A DNA stretch of 64,000 nt from Saccharothrix ecbatanensis (GCF_014205015.1 NZ_JACHMO010000001.1:9052001-9116000), one strand, 5' to 3'; positions 1 through 9,399 are shown, numbered from the stretch's first letter. Notes: generated by a model not told the origin, from the letters alone. Translations and numbers: made by a program.

Positions 1-570
1 GGGCCGGGCACGGAGTTCGGCGTGCTGCCGTTGGGTGACGGCAGGGTGTGCTGGTACGCGGCCACGGTCGCGCCCGCCGGTGGCCGATCGGATGACGAGT
101 GGGCCGAGGCACGCCGGCTCGTCGGCGACTGGCACCACCCGATCCCGGCGCTGTTCGACGCGACCCCGCCGGAGACCGTGATCCGGCACGACATCCACGA
201 GCTGGCGACGCCGCTGCCGACGTACGTCCGGGGTCGGGTGGCGCTGCTCGGAGACGCCGCGCACGCGATGACGCCGTACCTCGGACAAGGCGCGTGCATG
301 GCGATCGAGGACGCCGTGGTGCTGGCCGCCGCGTGCGCGAAAGGCGATGTGTCGAACGCGCTCGCCGAATACGACCGGCAACGCCGTCCGCGCACTCAGG
401 CGATCGCCAAGGCGTCCAGGGTGCTCGGGCGAGTGGGGCACAAGTTGCGCAACCCGGTGGCGGTCGCAATGCGTGACGCGGCCATGCGAGCGGTTCCCGC
501 GAGAGTCGGAGTTCGCGGGATGACGAAGTACCTCGGCTGGGTTCCGCCGGAGTTGTCACTCTATAGGTGA
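1..570 (+). CDS. FAD-dependent monooxygenase, C-terminal part (5' end outside window)
   Basis: The reading frame is open from base 1 to TGA at 568-570, so only the last ~189 residues are present. The diagnostic element is the second FAD-binding motif of the p-hydroxybenzoate hydroxylase family, G-D-A-A-H-A-M-T-P around base 250, followed by GQG and an acidic helix (IEDAVVL). These contact the FAD ribityl and pyrophosphate in flavin monooxygenases that use NAD(P)H and O2. The Rossmann N-terminus and substrate region lie upstream, so the substrate cannot be named. The next gene is 200 bp away with its own candidate control site, so the two are probably separate units. Confidence 0.85.
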   Translation, partial: GPGTEFGVLPLGDGRVCWYAATVAPAGGRSDDEWAEARRLVGDWHHPIPALFDATPPETVIRHDIHELATPLPTYVRGRVALLGDAAHAMTPYLGQGACMAIEDAVVLAAACAKGDVSNALAEYDRQRRPRTQAIAKASRVLGRVGHKLRNPVAVAMRDAAMRAVPARVGVRGMTKYLGWVPPELSLYR

Positions 571-579
571 AAAATGAAC

Positions 580-595
580 CGTGATGTAAATCACA
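580..595. promoter_or_regulatory. CRP/FNR-type palindrome upstream of nitric oxide synthase
   Basis: CGTGATGTAAATCACA is an almost perfect match to the CRP-family consensus TGTGA-N6-TCACA (one mismatch), with perfect GTGAT/ATCAC arms. It lies 177 bp before the chosen start of the NOS gene and 10 bp after the stop of the monooxygenase. The arms also resemble FNR sites (TTGAT-N4-ATCAA). Binding by a CRP/FNR protein is an inference. Confidence 0.5.
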
Positions 596-771
596 GGTTA
601 CCGGGGTGATTCAAGCGGATAACGATCCAATATCACTCGTTTTCGCAGGATGCGTCACTCTTCTGCTGGATCAAGCGCTCACGGTGTGCCATCAACGGCC
701 CGTTGTCTCGGCCCCTGAGTGCCCGAGGCGGCGGTGCAACAACCCCGAATGGGCAACTACGGTGTCCCGCC

Positions 772-1938
772 ATGGCCCCCGTCCCCTTGTGTCCGGCTGA
801 AGCCATCCCCCTGCGCGAGACCTCCGGTTGCGAGAACACCGTCGACCTCGCCGAGGCCGATGACTTCCTCCGTCAGCACCACACCGAGAACCCCGAACTC
901 GGCCCCGTCGAACACCGCCTCGCCGAGGTGCACGCCGAGGTCGCCGCCACCGGCACCTATCGCCACACACCCGAAGAACTGACGTTCGGCGCACGTGTCG
1001 CGTGGCGCAACAGCGCGCGCTGCATCGGCCGGCTGTACTGGCGCAGCCTCAAGGTCCGCGACCTGCGTGACCTGCGTGATCCCAAGGAGATCGCGGACGA
1101 GTGCGTCGAGCACCTCAAGCTCGCCGCCAACGGCGGCAAGGTCCGCCCGGTGATCACCGTGTTCGCGCCGGACGAGCCCGGCCGGCCCGCGCCGAGGATC
1201 CTCAACGAGCAGTTGATCCGCTACGCGGGCTACCTCGGCCCGGACGGCGGGGTGCTGGGCGACCGGCGCAACGTCGACCTGACCGACAACGCCATCGGGA
1301 TGGGGTGGCGCCCGCCCGCGCGAAGAGGGCCGTTCGACGTGCTCCCGCTGGTCGTGGAACGGGAGGACGCCGAACCGTCCCTGGTCGAACTGCCGCCGGA
1401 CGCCGTGCTGGAGGTGCGGATCACGCACCCGGAACTGCCGTGGCTGGCCGAACTGGGTCTGCGCTGGCACGCCGTGCCCGCGATCAGCAACATGCGGCTG
1501 CGGATCGGCGGGATCGACTACCCGGCCGCGCCGTTCAACGGGTGGTACATGGGCACCGAGATCGGCGCCCGGAACTTCGCCGACGCCGACCGGTACGACC
1601 TGCTGCCCTACCTGGCCAAGCGAATGGGCCTCGACACGTCGTCGGTGCAGACGCTGTGGAAGGACCGGGTGCTGGTCGAGTTGAACCGCGCGGTGCTGCA
1701 CTCGTTCTCGGCGGCCGGTGTGACGATCACCGACCACCACACCGAATCCGACCGCTTCCTCACCCACATCAAGAAGGAGGAGGAGGCGGGCCGGTCGTGC
1801 CCGGCGGACTGGACGTGGATCGTGCCGCCGATGTCGAGCGGCATCACCAGCGTCTTCCACCGGTACTACGACAAGCGCGAGCTGGTGCCGAACTTCTTCG
1901 CGGGCGATACCGAAGGCGTCTGCCCGGTGATCCACTGA
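772..1938 (+). CDS. nos: Bacterial nitric oxide synthase oxygenase
   Basis: The 388-residue protein matches the oxygenase domain of nitric oxide synthases, which oxidise L-arginine to citrulline and NO at a thiolate-ligated haem. The proximal Cys84 lies in RNSARCIGR. The substrate-guanidinium Glu263 lies in GWYMGTE, and the pterin/haem region (WTWIVPPMS, then FHRYYDKR) is present near the C-terminus. There is no reductase domain and no flavodoxin or ferredoxin gene beside it, as usual for bacterial NOS, which borrow electrons. ATG at 772 was chosen because the family begins close to this point; the frame stays open upstream to a GTG at 703, which would add 23 low-complexity residues. It stands alone between a palindromic control site and the pnt operon. 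Confidence 0.93.
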   Translation: MAPVPLCPAEAIPLRETSGCENTVDLAEADDFLRQHHTENPELGPVEHRLAEVHAEVAATGTYRHTPEELTFGARVAWRNSARCIGRLYWRSLKVRDLRDLRDPKEIADECVEHLKLAANGGKVRPVITVFAPDEPGRPAPRILNEQLIRYAGYLGPDGGVLGDRRNVDLTDNAIGMGWRPPARRGPFDVLPLVVEREDAEPSLVELPPDAVLEVRITHPELPWLAELGLRWHAVPAISNMRLRIGGIDYPAAPFNGWYMGTEIGARNFADADRYDLLPYLAKRMGLDTSSVQTLWKDRVLVELNRAVLHSFSAAGVTITDHHTESDRFLTHIKKEEEAGRSCPADWTWIVPPMSSGITSVFHRYYDKRELVPNFFAGDTEGVCPVIH

Positions 1939-1957
1939 GCCATCCGTGGAACAGGTC

Positions 1958-1999
1958 CAGGTCTCAACAAGACGTACGTACGGGTACTGTTAAGACCTG
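1958..1999. promoter_or_regulatory. Long inverted repeat between nos and pntAA
   Basis: CAGGTCTCAACA (1958-1969) pairs with TGTTAAGACCTG (1988-1999), 11 of 12 positions complementary, around an 18-base centre that contains GTACGTAC. It starts 19 bp after the nos stop and ends 42 bp before the pntAA start. It could be a terminator of nos, but no T run follows; an operator for the pnt operon is equally possible. Confidence 0.35.
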
Positions 2000-2041
2000 C
2001 GTGTGGCATAGATCACCTACGGCGGACTAGGGTGACTCTCC

Positions 2042-3135
2042 GTGAGAGTGGGCATACCCGTCGAGGCTCGGCCCGCCGAGCGCCGCGTCGCCGGTCTACC
2101 GGAAACGGTGACCACGCTGATCGGTGCCGGACTCACGGTGGACGTGCAGGCCGGGGCGGGCGCACACGCCCACGCCTCGGATGCCGCCTACCGCGCAGCC
2201 GGCGCGAACATCATCACCGACCACCCGGCCGGTCGATCCGATGTGATCGTCTCCGTCCAGCCACCGACCCCCGACCAGGCCGCCGCCCTCCGCGAGGGCG
2301 ACATCACGATCAGCTTCCTCCAGCCGAACGCCGAGCCGGAGCTGATCGAGGTGCTCAAGGCCAACAAGGTCACCGCGTTCAGCCTCGACCTGCTGCCGCG
2401 GGTGACCAGGGCGCAGTCCGTCGACGCCCTGTCCTCCCAGGCACTGGTAGCGGGCTACCGCGCGGTGATCGAGGCGGCCAACCGGCTGCCGAAGTTCCTC
2501 CCCATGTTCACCACCGCGGCCGGCACCATCCCGCCGGCCAAGGTGCTCGTCCTCGGCGCGGGCGTGGCCGGGCTCCAGGCCATCGCCACCGCACGTCGTC
2601 TCGGCGCGGTGGTCGAGGCGTACGACATCCGTGCGGCGGCCAGGGAAGAGGTCAAGAGCCTCGGCGCGAGGTTCCTGGAGTTGGACCTCGAAACGCAGCA
2701 GGGCGTCTACGCGGAGGCCCAGTCCGAGACGTTCCTGGAACGGCAGCGCGAGCTGATCGCCGAACGGGTCGCCGCCTCGGACGTGGTCATCTCCACCGCC
2801 GCCATCCCCGGCCGCAAGGCGCCGGTGCTGGTCACCACCGACATGCTCAAGGCGATGGCGCCCGGTTCGGTGGTGGTCGACCTGGCCGCCGAGTCCGGCG
2901 GCAACGTGACCGGGAGCAGTCCCGGTGAGGAGACCTGGGTCGGCGAGGTGCTGGTCTACGGCGCGGAGAACATGCCCAGCACCATGCCCGTGCACGCGAG
3001 CAGGCTGTACGCGCGCAACGTGGCCAACCTCCTGATGATGATGACCAAGGACGGCCAGGTGACCCCCGACCTCACTGACGAGGTGCTGGCCGGCTGCTGC
3101 CTCACGCACGCGGGCGAGCTGAGGAGGGAGCTGCC

Positions 3136-3139
<4 letters not shown>
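2042..3139 (+). CDS. pntAA: NAD(P) transhydrogenase subunit alpha, part 1 (dI, NAD-binding)
   Basis: This 365-residue protein is the soluble NAD(H)-binding domain I of proton-translocating transhydrogenase, which reduces NADP+ with NADH using the proton gradient. It opens with the family pattern RVGIPVE, and the nucleotide-binding glycine loop GAGVAGLQA lies near residue 175. The length matches split-alpha bacterial enzymes. GTG at 2042 is the first start giving the complete N-terminal strand. Its stop overlaps the next gene by four bases, so the three pnt genes form a translationally coupled operon supplying NADPH. Confidence 0.93.
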
Positions 3140-3455
<316 letters not shown>

Positions 3456-3459
<4 letters not shown>

Positions 3460-4823
3460 GCCCGACCTGGGTCCAACTCGCGTACCTGGCGGCGGCCCTG
3501 TGCTTCGTGCTGGCGCTCAAGGGCCTGAGCACGCCGAAGTACGCGCGTGCGGGCAACCTGCTCGGCGCGGCGGGCATGGCGCTGGCCGTGGTGACGGCGT
3601 ACGTCCACGGCGCGGTCCACAACGGACTGCTGATCCTGGTCGCCGTCGCGGCGGGTGTGGCGGTGGGCATCCCGGCGGCGCGGTCCGTGAAGATGACCGC
3701 CATCCCGCAGATGGTGGCGCTGTTCAACGGCGTGGGCGGCGCGGCGGCGGCCCTGGTGGCGTTGACCGAGTTCCTGGAGGTCCCGGACGGCTCGGTGCTG
3801 TTCCAGGTCGCCACCGCGCTCACCGTGCTGATCGGCTCGGTCAGCTTCTCCGGCAGCGTGGTCACGTTCCTCAAGCTCCAGGAGATCATGACCACCCGGC
3901 CGGTGCTGCTGCCGGCGGGGCAGATGGTGGGCATCGGCGTGGCCGCGGCCAGTGCGCTGCTGGCGTTGTCCGTCGTGCTCAGCGGGAGCGGTCTGCTGCT
4001 GGTGCTGCTGGCGTTGGCGGGTCTCGCGCTGGGTGTGCTGTTCGTGCTGCCGGTGGGCGGCGCGGACGTGCCGATCGCGATCTCGTTGCTCAACGCGTTC
4101 ACCGGCTTGGCTGTCGCCGCGTCCGGGTACGTGCTGGCGAACACCCTGCTGATCGTCGCCGGCACGCTCGTCGGCGCGTCCGGCACCATCCTGACCCGGT
4201 TGATGGCCCAGGCCATGGGGCGGCCGTTGACGAACATCCTGTTCGGGGCGTTCAAGCCCACCACGGCGGCGGCGCAGACCGACGAGCAGCGGACCGTGCG
4301 CTCCGGCACCGTGGAGGATGTCGCGATCCTGCTCGGCTACGCCCATTCCGTGCTGGTGGTGCCGGGTTACGGCCTGGCCGTGGCGCAGGGCCAGCACGCC
4401 GCACGGGAACTGGCGTCCGTGCTGGAACAGCGGGGCATCACGGTGCACTACGGCATCCACCCGGTGGCCGGCCGGATGCCGGGCCACATGAACGTCCTGC
4501 TCGCCGAGGCGGACGTGCCGTACGAGCAGTTGAAGGAGCTGGACGACGTCAACCCCGGTATCGGCAGCGTCGACGTGGTGCTGGTGGTCGGTGCGAACGA
4601 CGTGGTCAACCCTGGTGCGCGGGACGAGCCGAGCAGCCCGATCTACGGGATGCCGATCTTCGACGTGGACCGGGCGAAGGCCGTGGTGTTCATGAAGCGC
4701 TCGATGCGGCCGGGCTTCGCGGGCGTGGACAACAGCCTGCTCTACAACCCCAAAACCACCATGCTGTTCGGTGACGCCAAGGAGTCGCTGACCAAGCTCC
4801 TAGCCGCCGTAAAACACGTCTAG
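3456..4823 (+). CDS. pntB: NAD(P) transhydrogenase subunit beta
   Basis: This 455-residue protein has about eight to nine N-terminal membrane helices (dII) followed by the NADP(H)-binding domain III. Seen in dIII are GYGLAVAQGQH, the loop PVAGRMPGHMNVLLAEA, the VVGANDVVNPGA segment that contacts NADP, and the terminal LFGDAKESL motif. Together with PntAA and PntAB it forms the inner-membrane complex. It is the last gene of the operon; convergent expression with the next gene is separated by the inverted repeat array. Confidence 0.94.
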
Positions 4824-4828
4824 CCCCC

Positions 4829-5077
4829 GTGAGTCCTACGTTCAGGCCCCGTGAGTCCTACGTTCGGAACCCCCGAGTTCAACGCTCAGAACGCGCGAGT
4901 CGAACGTTCAGGCCCCGCGAGTCGAACGTTCAGGCCCTGCGAGTCGAACGTTCAGGCCAGCCGCCCCGTGTTCTGAGCGTTGAATTCGGGGGTCCTGAAC
5001 GTAGGACACGGTGGTCCTGAACGTAGGACTCGCGGGGCCTGAACGTAGGACTCGCGGGGCCTGAACGTTCGACTCGC
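4829..5077. repeat. 22-bp-period inverted repeat array between convergent genes
   Basis: Six forward copies of a unit like GTGAGTCCTACGTTCAGG begin at 4829, 4851, 4873, 4895, 4917 and 4939, exactly 22 bp apart. After a short centre (about 4957-4971) five reverse-complement copies follow with anchors at 4972, 4994, 5016, 5038 and 5060, again 22 bp apart. The arms match in nested order, including the variant copy with CAACGCTCAGA, whose mirror is TCTGAGCGTTG. The block fills the whole gap between pntB and the GGDEF gene, so it may act as a two-way terminator. Confidence 0.85.
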
Positions 5078-5080
5078 GGG

Positions 5081-7132
5081 TTAGAGGAGGTCGTAGCCGG
5101 GGACGGCGGGGGCCAGGTGGTCACCGAACGCGGCGTCCACCTCGACCCGCGCCCACCACGCCTCACGCTCCGCCGTCGACACGTCCGGCACCACCACGGA
5201 CACACCGGACGACCTGATCAGGCCCACCATCCGCGACATCGCGTCGTGCAGGAACGCCTCGGGCTGCTCGGCGAGCCGGCGCACCACCGACGGGTCGAGC
5301 ACCAGCGAGTCCACCGGCAGCTCGCCGAGCAGCGACAGCTCCGCCTGCCCGCCGTTGAACCGGGTCAGCCCCACGGCGATCCCGTTGTCCCGCAACACCT
5401 GGGCGTTGTCCTCGCCCTCGCCGTCGAGCATCGCCCTGGTGTCCAGGAAGATCCGCAGCCGGGACGCGGGCAGCCCGGTGTCGTCCAACGTCCGCTTCAC
5501 CGTGCGCACCAGGTCCTCGTCACGCGACTGCATCGGCGACAGCTCGAAGTACAGCAGGCCGAGTGCGTCCGACGACGCCGCGTCGCCCGCCGCCTCGTTC
5601 AACGCCCACTGGCCGAGCGCCAGGGACACGCCGGTCGCCTCGGCCAGGTCCAGGCAGTCGTCGTGCCCCAGCTCGTCCCAGCGGAGCCGGGCGATGTGCC
5701 CGAGCTGCTGCCGACCGGCCAGGTCCAGCACCGGCTGGTACTCGACCTCCACCTCGCCGCCGGCCACCGCGCCTGGCATCCGGGCGGCCCGCGACTGCCG
5801 CTCGCGCAACGCCTGGTCGGCGTGCCGGTCGTAGGGCAGCCACTGCCGCTTGCCCTTCGCCTTGGCCCGCTGGAGGGTCGCGCCGGCCGCGCGCAGCACC
5901 TCGGCCGCGTCCGACCCGGCGGGCGGCCGGTCCACCACGCCGATGCTCACCGACAGCGCCACGCCGTCGCCCATCGGCTGTTCGACCGTCGCCGCGATCC
6001 GCTCGACCATCTCGGGCACGGCCGGCGTGTCCGGCGAGTTGTCGATCACGATGGCGAACTCGTCGCCGCCCATCCGCGCGACCAACGCCTGTTCGTTCGC
6101 CACCAGGGCTTCGAGCCGCCGGCCAACCTCGGTGAGCAGCCGGTCGCCGACGGCGTGGCCGAGACCGTTGTTCACCACCGAGAACGCGTCCAGGTCGAGG
6201 CAGTAGAGCGTGATCCCGTGGCGTGACGCGCTGTGCAGCGACTCCAGCCGGGTCCTGAAGCGCTGCCGGTTGGACAGGCCGGTGAGCGAGTCGTGCAGCA
6301 GCTGGAAGTCCAGGTTCTTCTGCAAGAGGTGCAGTTCGCTGACGTCCTCGGCCATGGTCACGTGGTACGCGGGCTCGCCGTTCTCGTCCCGCAGCAACGA
6401 CACCGCCAGGTGCACCCACACCGGCTCGCCGTCCTCACGCACCAGCCGCCGCTGCTCGCGCACCCGTTCCACGCGGCCCTCGCCCACCGCCCGGTACGTG
6501 GTCAGCAGGGCGTCCACGTCGGCCGGGTCGAACAGCTCGATCAGCCGCTGCCCCTCCAGGTCGGCCGCGTCCAGGCCGGTCATCTCGGCCAAGGCCGCGT
6601 TCGCCCGCACGCACTCGCCGCGCAGGTTCGTGATCGCGATGCCGAACGCGGACGAGTCGAACACCTCGCTGAACCGCGCCTCGCTGGCCCGGAGCACCCG
6701 TTCGGCCCGCCGGTTGGCCTCCAGCAGCGCCCGCTTGACCTCTTCCTGCTGGTCGAACGCGTCCAGCCGCATCGCCGTGGCGAAGCTGGTGCTGACGCTG
6801 CCCAGGATGGCGACGACCTTCTCCGCCAGCTGCGGCACGTCCTGGAGTTCGGGGATGAACAGCAGCGTGTGCCCGAGCACGTCCACCGTGCGGCGCAGCG
6901 ACTCCGGGCCGGTGAAGTGCGCCTCGACCAACCGGTCGCCGACCACCTCGACCGGGTCGATGGTGAACGGCTCGGCCTGGATCGCGTCGGCGATCACGTT
7001 CACCAGGTCGAGCAGGTACAGCTCGATCTCGGCCGGCGACATCGGCACGTAGGCGGTCGGGTAGACCGCACGCATCCAGGTGCGCGCGATGTCCTGCCGC
7101 CGGGTCCTGACCGGTGGCGACTGCCCGCTCAC
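5081..7132 (-). CDS. Diguanylate cyclase with PAS domain and degenerate EAL domain
   Basis: The 683-residue protein has an N-terminal helical region (1-145), a PAS domain (about 148-268), a GGDEF domain (275-435) and an EAL-like domain (about 460-683). The cyclase signature is intact (GGDEF at 355-359, preceded by the DSLTGLSNRQ start of the domain), so c-di-GMP synthesis is expected; no RxxD inhibitory site is visible five residues upstream. In the EAL domain the expected EAL is I480-A481-R482 within GHIARLRW, so the metal-binding Glu is lost and phosphodiesterase activity is unlikely. The protein has no membrane helices. It ends against the 22-bp repeat array. Confidence 0.9.
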   Translation of the reverse strand: MSGQSPPVRTRRQDIARTWMRAVYPTAYVPMSPAEIELYLLDLVNVIADAIQAEPFTIDPVEVVGDRLVEAHFTGPESLRRTVDVLGHTLLFIPELQDVPQLAEKVVAILGSVSTSFATAMRLDAFDQQEEVKRALLEANRRAERVLRASEARFSEVFDSSAFGIAITNLRGECVRANAALAEMTGLDAADLEGQRLIELFDPADVDALLTTYRAVGEGRVERVREQRRLVREDGEPVWVHLAVSLLRDENGEPAYHVTMAEDVSELHLLQKNLDFQLLHDSLTGLSNRQRFRTRLESLHSASRHGITLYCLDLDAFSVVNNGLGHAVGDRLLTEVGRRLEALVANEQALVARMGGDEFAIVIDNSPDTPAVPEMVERIAATVEQPMGDGVALSVSIGVVDRPPAGSDAAEVLRAAGATLQRAKAKGKRQWLPYDRHADQALRERQSRAARMPGAVAGGEVEVEYQPVLDLAGRQQLGHIARLRWDELGHDDCLDLAEATGVSLALGQWALNEAAGDAASSDALGLLYFELSPMQSRDEDLVRTVKRTLDDTGLPASRLRIFLDTRAMLDGEGEDNAQVLRDNGIAVGLTRFNGGQAELSLLGELPVDSLVLDPSVVRRLAEQPEAFLHDAMSRMVGLIRSSGVSVVVPDVSTAEREAWWARVEVDAAFGDHLAPAVPGYDLL

Positions 7133-7239
7133 GTCCCGCGGCTCACTTCTTCCGGCTCACTTCCGGGGGTTCACTTCCTGAGGTCTCACGTCTCGGGGCT
7201 TCACGTCTCGAGCGTCTTGAGGCGTCACGTCTTGAGGGT
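7133..7239. repeat. Degenerate 14-15-bp tandem repeats upstream of the GGDEF gene
   Basis: The entire 107-bp gap consists of about eight imperfect units of the type GGCTCACTTC..., drifting to GGTTCACGTCTTGA toward the methyltransferase stop. Each unit carries a TCAC(T/G)TC core. The gap is upstream of the GGDEF start and downstream of the methyltransferase stop (both minus strand). Confidence 0.7.
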
Positions 7240-8046
7240 TCACGTCTTGCGGCCGACCCCGGCGAAGATCCCGGCCCGGTCCGCGTCCTCGTCGACGGCG
7301 CCGTCCTCCGGTCGCCACAGCGGCAGCGGGACCACACCCGGTTCGACCAGGTCGAAGCCCTCGAACAGGGCGGCGATCTCGGCGTGGCCGCGCGGGAACA
7401 TCGGGTTCGCGCTGTTCTTCATCACCGCGACGATCCCGGCCATCTCCTCCGGCTGGAGGTCGGCGGTGAACTGGGACAGCGCCAGGTAGCTGCCGGGCAC
7501 GACGGCGTCCCGGTACACGGCGACCACGCCCGCCGGATCGCGTTCCGGTGGCACGAAGTGGAAGACGCCGACGGTGAGCACGCCGACCGGCTCGCTGAAG
7601 TCGATCAGGCCCGTCTTCCGGACACCGGCGAGCACCGCGTGCGGGTCGGTCATGTCCTCCTGGAGGACGGCCGACTGGTCGTCGTGCTCCAGGATCATCC
7701 GGCTGTGCGCGACGGCGACGTCCTCGTAGTCCACGTACACCACGCGTGACTCGGGTGCCGCCTTCTGCGCGATCTCGTGCACGTTGCCGACCGTCGGGAT
7801 ACCCGAGCCCAGGTCGAGGAACTGCCGCACGCCCGCGTCGACCAGGTGCAGCACGGCCCGGCGCAGGAACGCGCGGTTGAGCCGGGCGATGGTGCGGGCG
7901 TTGGGCTGGGCGACGAGGAACTTCTCCGCCAGCGCCCGGTCGGCGGCGAAGTTGTGGCCACCGCCCAGCAGGTAGTCGTAGAGCCGCGCGGCGCTGGGCA
8001 GCCCGGTGTCGATGTTGCTCGGGACCCAGCTCAGCCGTTCCGCCAC
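7240..8046 (-). CDS. SAM-dependent methyltransferase, DUF574 family
   Basis: This 268-residue protein belongs to the actinobacterial DUF574 methyltransferase family, which is abundant in Streptomyces and its relatives; natural substrates are unknown. Seen are the family start (PSNIDTGLPSAARLYDYLLGGGHNF), the SAM-binding loop FLDLGSGIPT near residue 95, and an acidic end of strand beta-2 (VVYVDYEDVAV). Start ATG at 8046. It precedes the GGDEF gene on the same strand, but 107 bp of repeats separate them. Confidence 0.9.
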   Translation of the reverse strand: MAERLSWVPSNIDTGLPSAARLYDYLLGGGHNFAADRALAEKFLVAQPNARTIARLNRAFLRRAVLHLVDAGVRQFLDLGSGIPTVGNVHEIAQKAAPESRVVYVDYEDVAVAHSRMILEHDDQSAVLQEDMTDPHAVLAGVRKTGLIDFSEPVGVLTVGVFHFVPPERDPAGVVAVYRDAVVPGSYLALSQFTADLQPEEMAGIVAVMKNSANPMFPRGHAEIAALFEGFDLVEPGVVPLPLWRPEDGAVDEDADRAGIFAGVGRKT

Positions 8047-8100
8047 CGCATCCTCACCCGTGTGTGTGCAAAACCGAGGCTTAGCCCCTATGGGGCGAGG

Positions 8101-9384
8101 TTACTGATGTGGACCGGCGAGGGGGCAGGGGTGGGACCGGTTGCCCCTGATCGGCGTACACACAGTGAGGGATGCGACCACTGCGAGTGTCCAGAAAGCC
8201 ACTCTGGGTCCGTACTGCGCGTGCATGAACAGCGGCAACGCCACCCCGAACGCGGTGCCGAGCGCACGGGCGAGGTTCACCAGGCCGCCACCCGATCCGG
8301 CATCACCCTGGGGGAGGGCGCCGAGGATGGTCGCGTTGTTGGCCGGCGTGAACAGGCCGAGCCCGAAGCCCAACGCGGCCAGTGCGATCGGGTGAACCTG
8401 CCAGGCCAGCGCCGCACAGGCCACTGTGGACAGTGCCGCGCCCGCCCTCGGCAGCTTGAGCGGGAGCGCCGCGCCGAGCGCGAACCCGACCGGGAGCGCG
8501 GTGAGCACCAGGCCGATGGCGAGTGGGCTGCCGCTGGACGTGAACGGCACCAGGACCAGCGGTCCGAACAGCACCAGGTACCCGCAGAACGCACCGAACA
8601 GCCCGCCCTTCACCCGGCGGACCAGCGGTTCGCGCCACACGTAGCCGACGCCCGCCGGCAGCGCGAGCAACAAGAGGAACGGGCTCGCGCCGGACAGCAC
8701 CAGCAGCAACGCGGTGGTGGCCGTGGCGAGCAGGACGACGGCGATCCCGTCCACCGGCCCGACGCCGCGCTCGTGCGTGCGCGGGAGCAGGAAGTGGCCC
8801 GCGACCAGCGCGAGGACACCGATCGGGACGTTGATCGCGAACACCCACTGCCAGCCGAACGCCTCGACCAGCAGGCCGCCGACGGTCGGACCCAGCGCCA
8901 GCCCCAACGCCTGCGCGGTGGCCTGGACGCCCAACGCGCGACGCATCCGTTCGCGCGGCACGGCCGCCACCACCAGCGCCACGCTGTTGGCCTGCAACAT
9001 CGCCGCGCCCAACGCCTGCACGACCCGGAACGCGATCAGCGTCTCCATGTTCGGCGCCAACGCGCACGCCGCCGACGCGCCGGTGAACACGACGAACCCG
9101 TAGAGGTAGACGAGCTTGCGCCCGCGCCGGTCCGACCACTTCCCGATGGGCGCGACGAGGGCGGCCAGCGTGAGCAGGTAGGCGAGCGAGACCCACTCCG
9201 GTGACGCGCCGAACTCGTCCCGCAATGCGGGCAGGGCGAGTGTGACCACGCTCGCGTCGAACTGCCCGAGGAACGCGCCGAGGCAGACCGTGGCGACCGC
9301 GAGCCAGGGCGCCCCTGACCAGGCGGCGACGCGTCGCGGACGGGGGGACTCCGCGACGAGCAGGCTGCGCCACGACCGATTCAT
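8101..9384 (-). CDS. MFS transporter, probable drug exporter
   Basis: This 427-residue membrane protein has about 12 hydrophobic helices. The signature between helices 2 and 3 is GKWSDRRGRKLVYL, and the antiporter motif C is GLALGPTVGGLL, pointing to a proton-coupled exporter of the DHA type. ATG at 9384 was chosen rather than the longer open frame (to 9453) because the extra residues would overlap the divergent MarR gene and its operator. The MarR gene starts 53 bp away on the other strand, a common arrangement for a ligand-induced efflux pump. The substrate cannot be told from sequence. Confidence 0.88.
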   Translation of the reverse strand: MNRSWRSLLVAESPRPRRVAAWSGAPWLAVATVCLGAFLGQFDASVVTLALPALRDEFGASPEWVSLAYLLTLAALVAPIGKWSDRRGRKLVYLYGFVVFTGASAACALAPNMETLIAFRVVQALGAAMLQANSVALVVAAVPRERMRRALGVQATAQALGLALGPTVGGLLVEAFGWQWVFAINVPIGVLALVAGHFLLPRTHERGVGPVDGIAVVLLATATTALLLVLSGASPFLLLLALPAGVGYVWREPLVRRVKGGLFGAFCGYLVLFGPLVLVPFTSSGSPLAIGLVLTALPVGFALGAALPLKLPRAGAALSTVACAALAWQVHPIALAALGFGLGLFTPANNATILGALPQGDAGSGGGLVNLARALGTAFGVALPLFMHAQYGPRVAFWTLAVVASLTVCTPIRGNRSHPCPLAGPHQ

Positions 9385-9399
9385 CCTTGCCAGACTATA

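Noticed and set aside
4829..5077. A CRISPR array
   Set aside because: Period is only 22 bp with almost no spacer between copies, half of them are inverted, and no cas genes are nearby.
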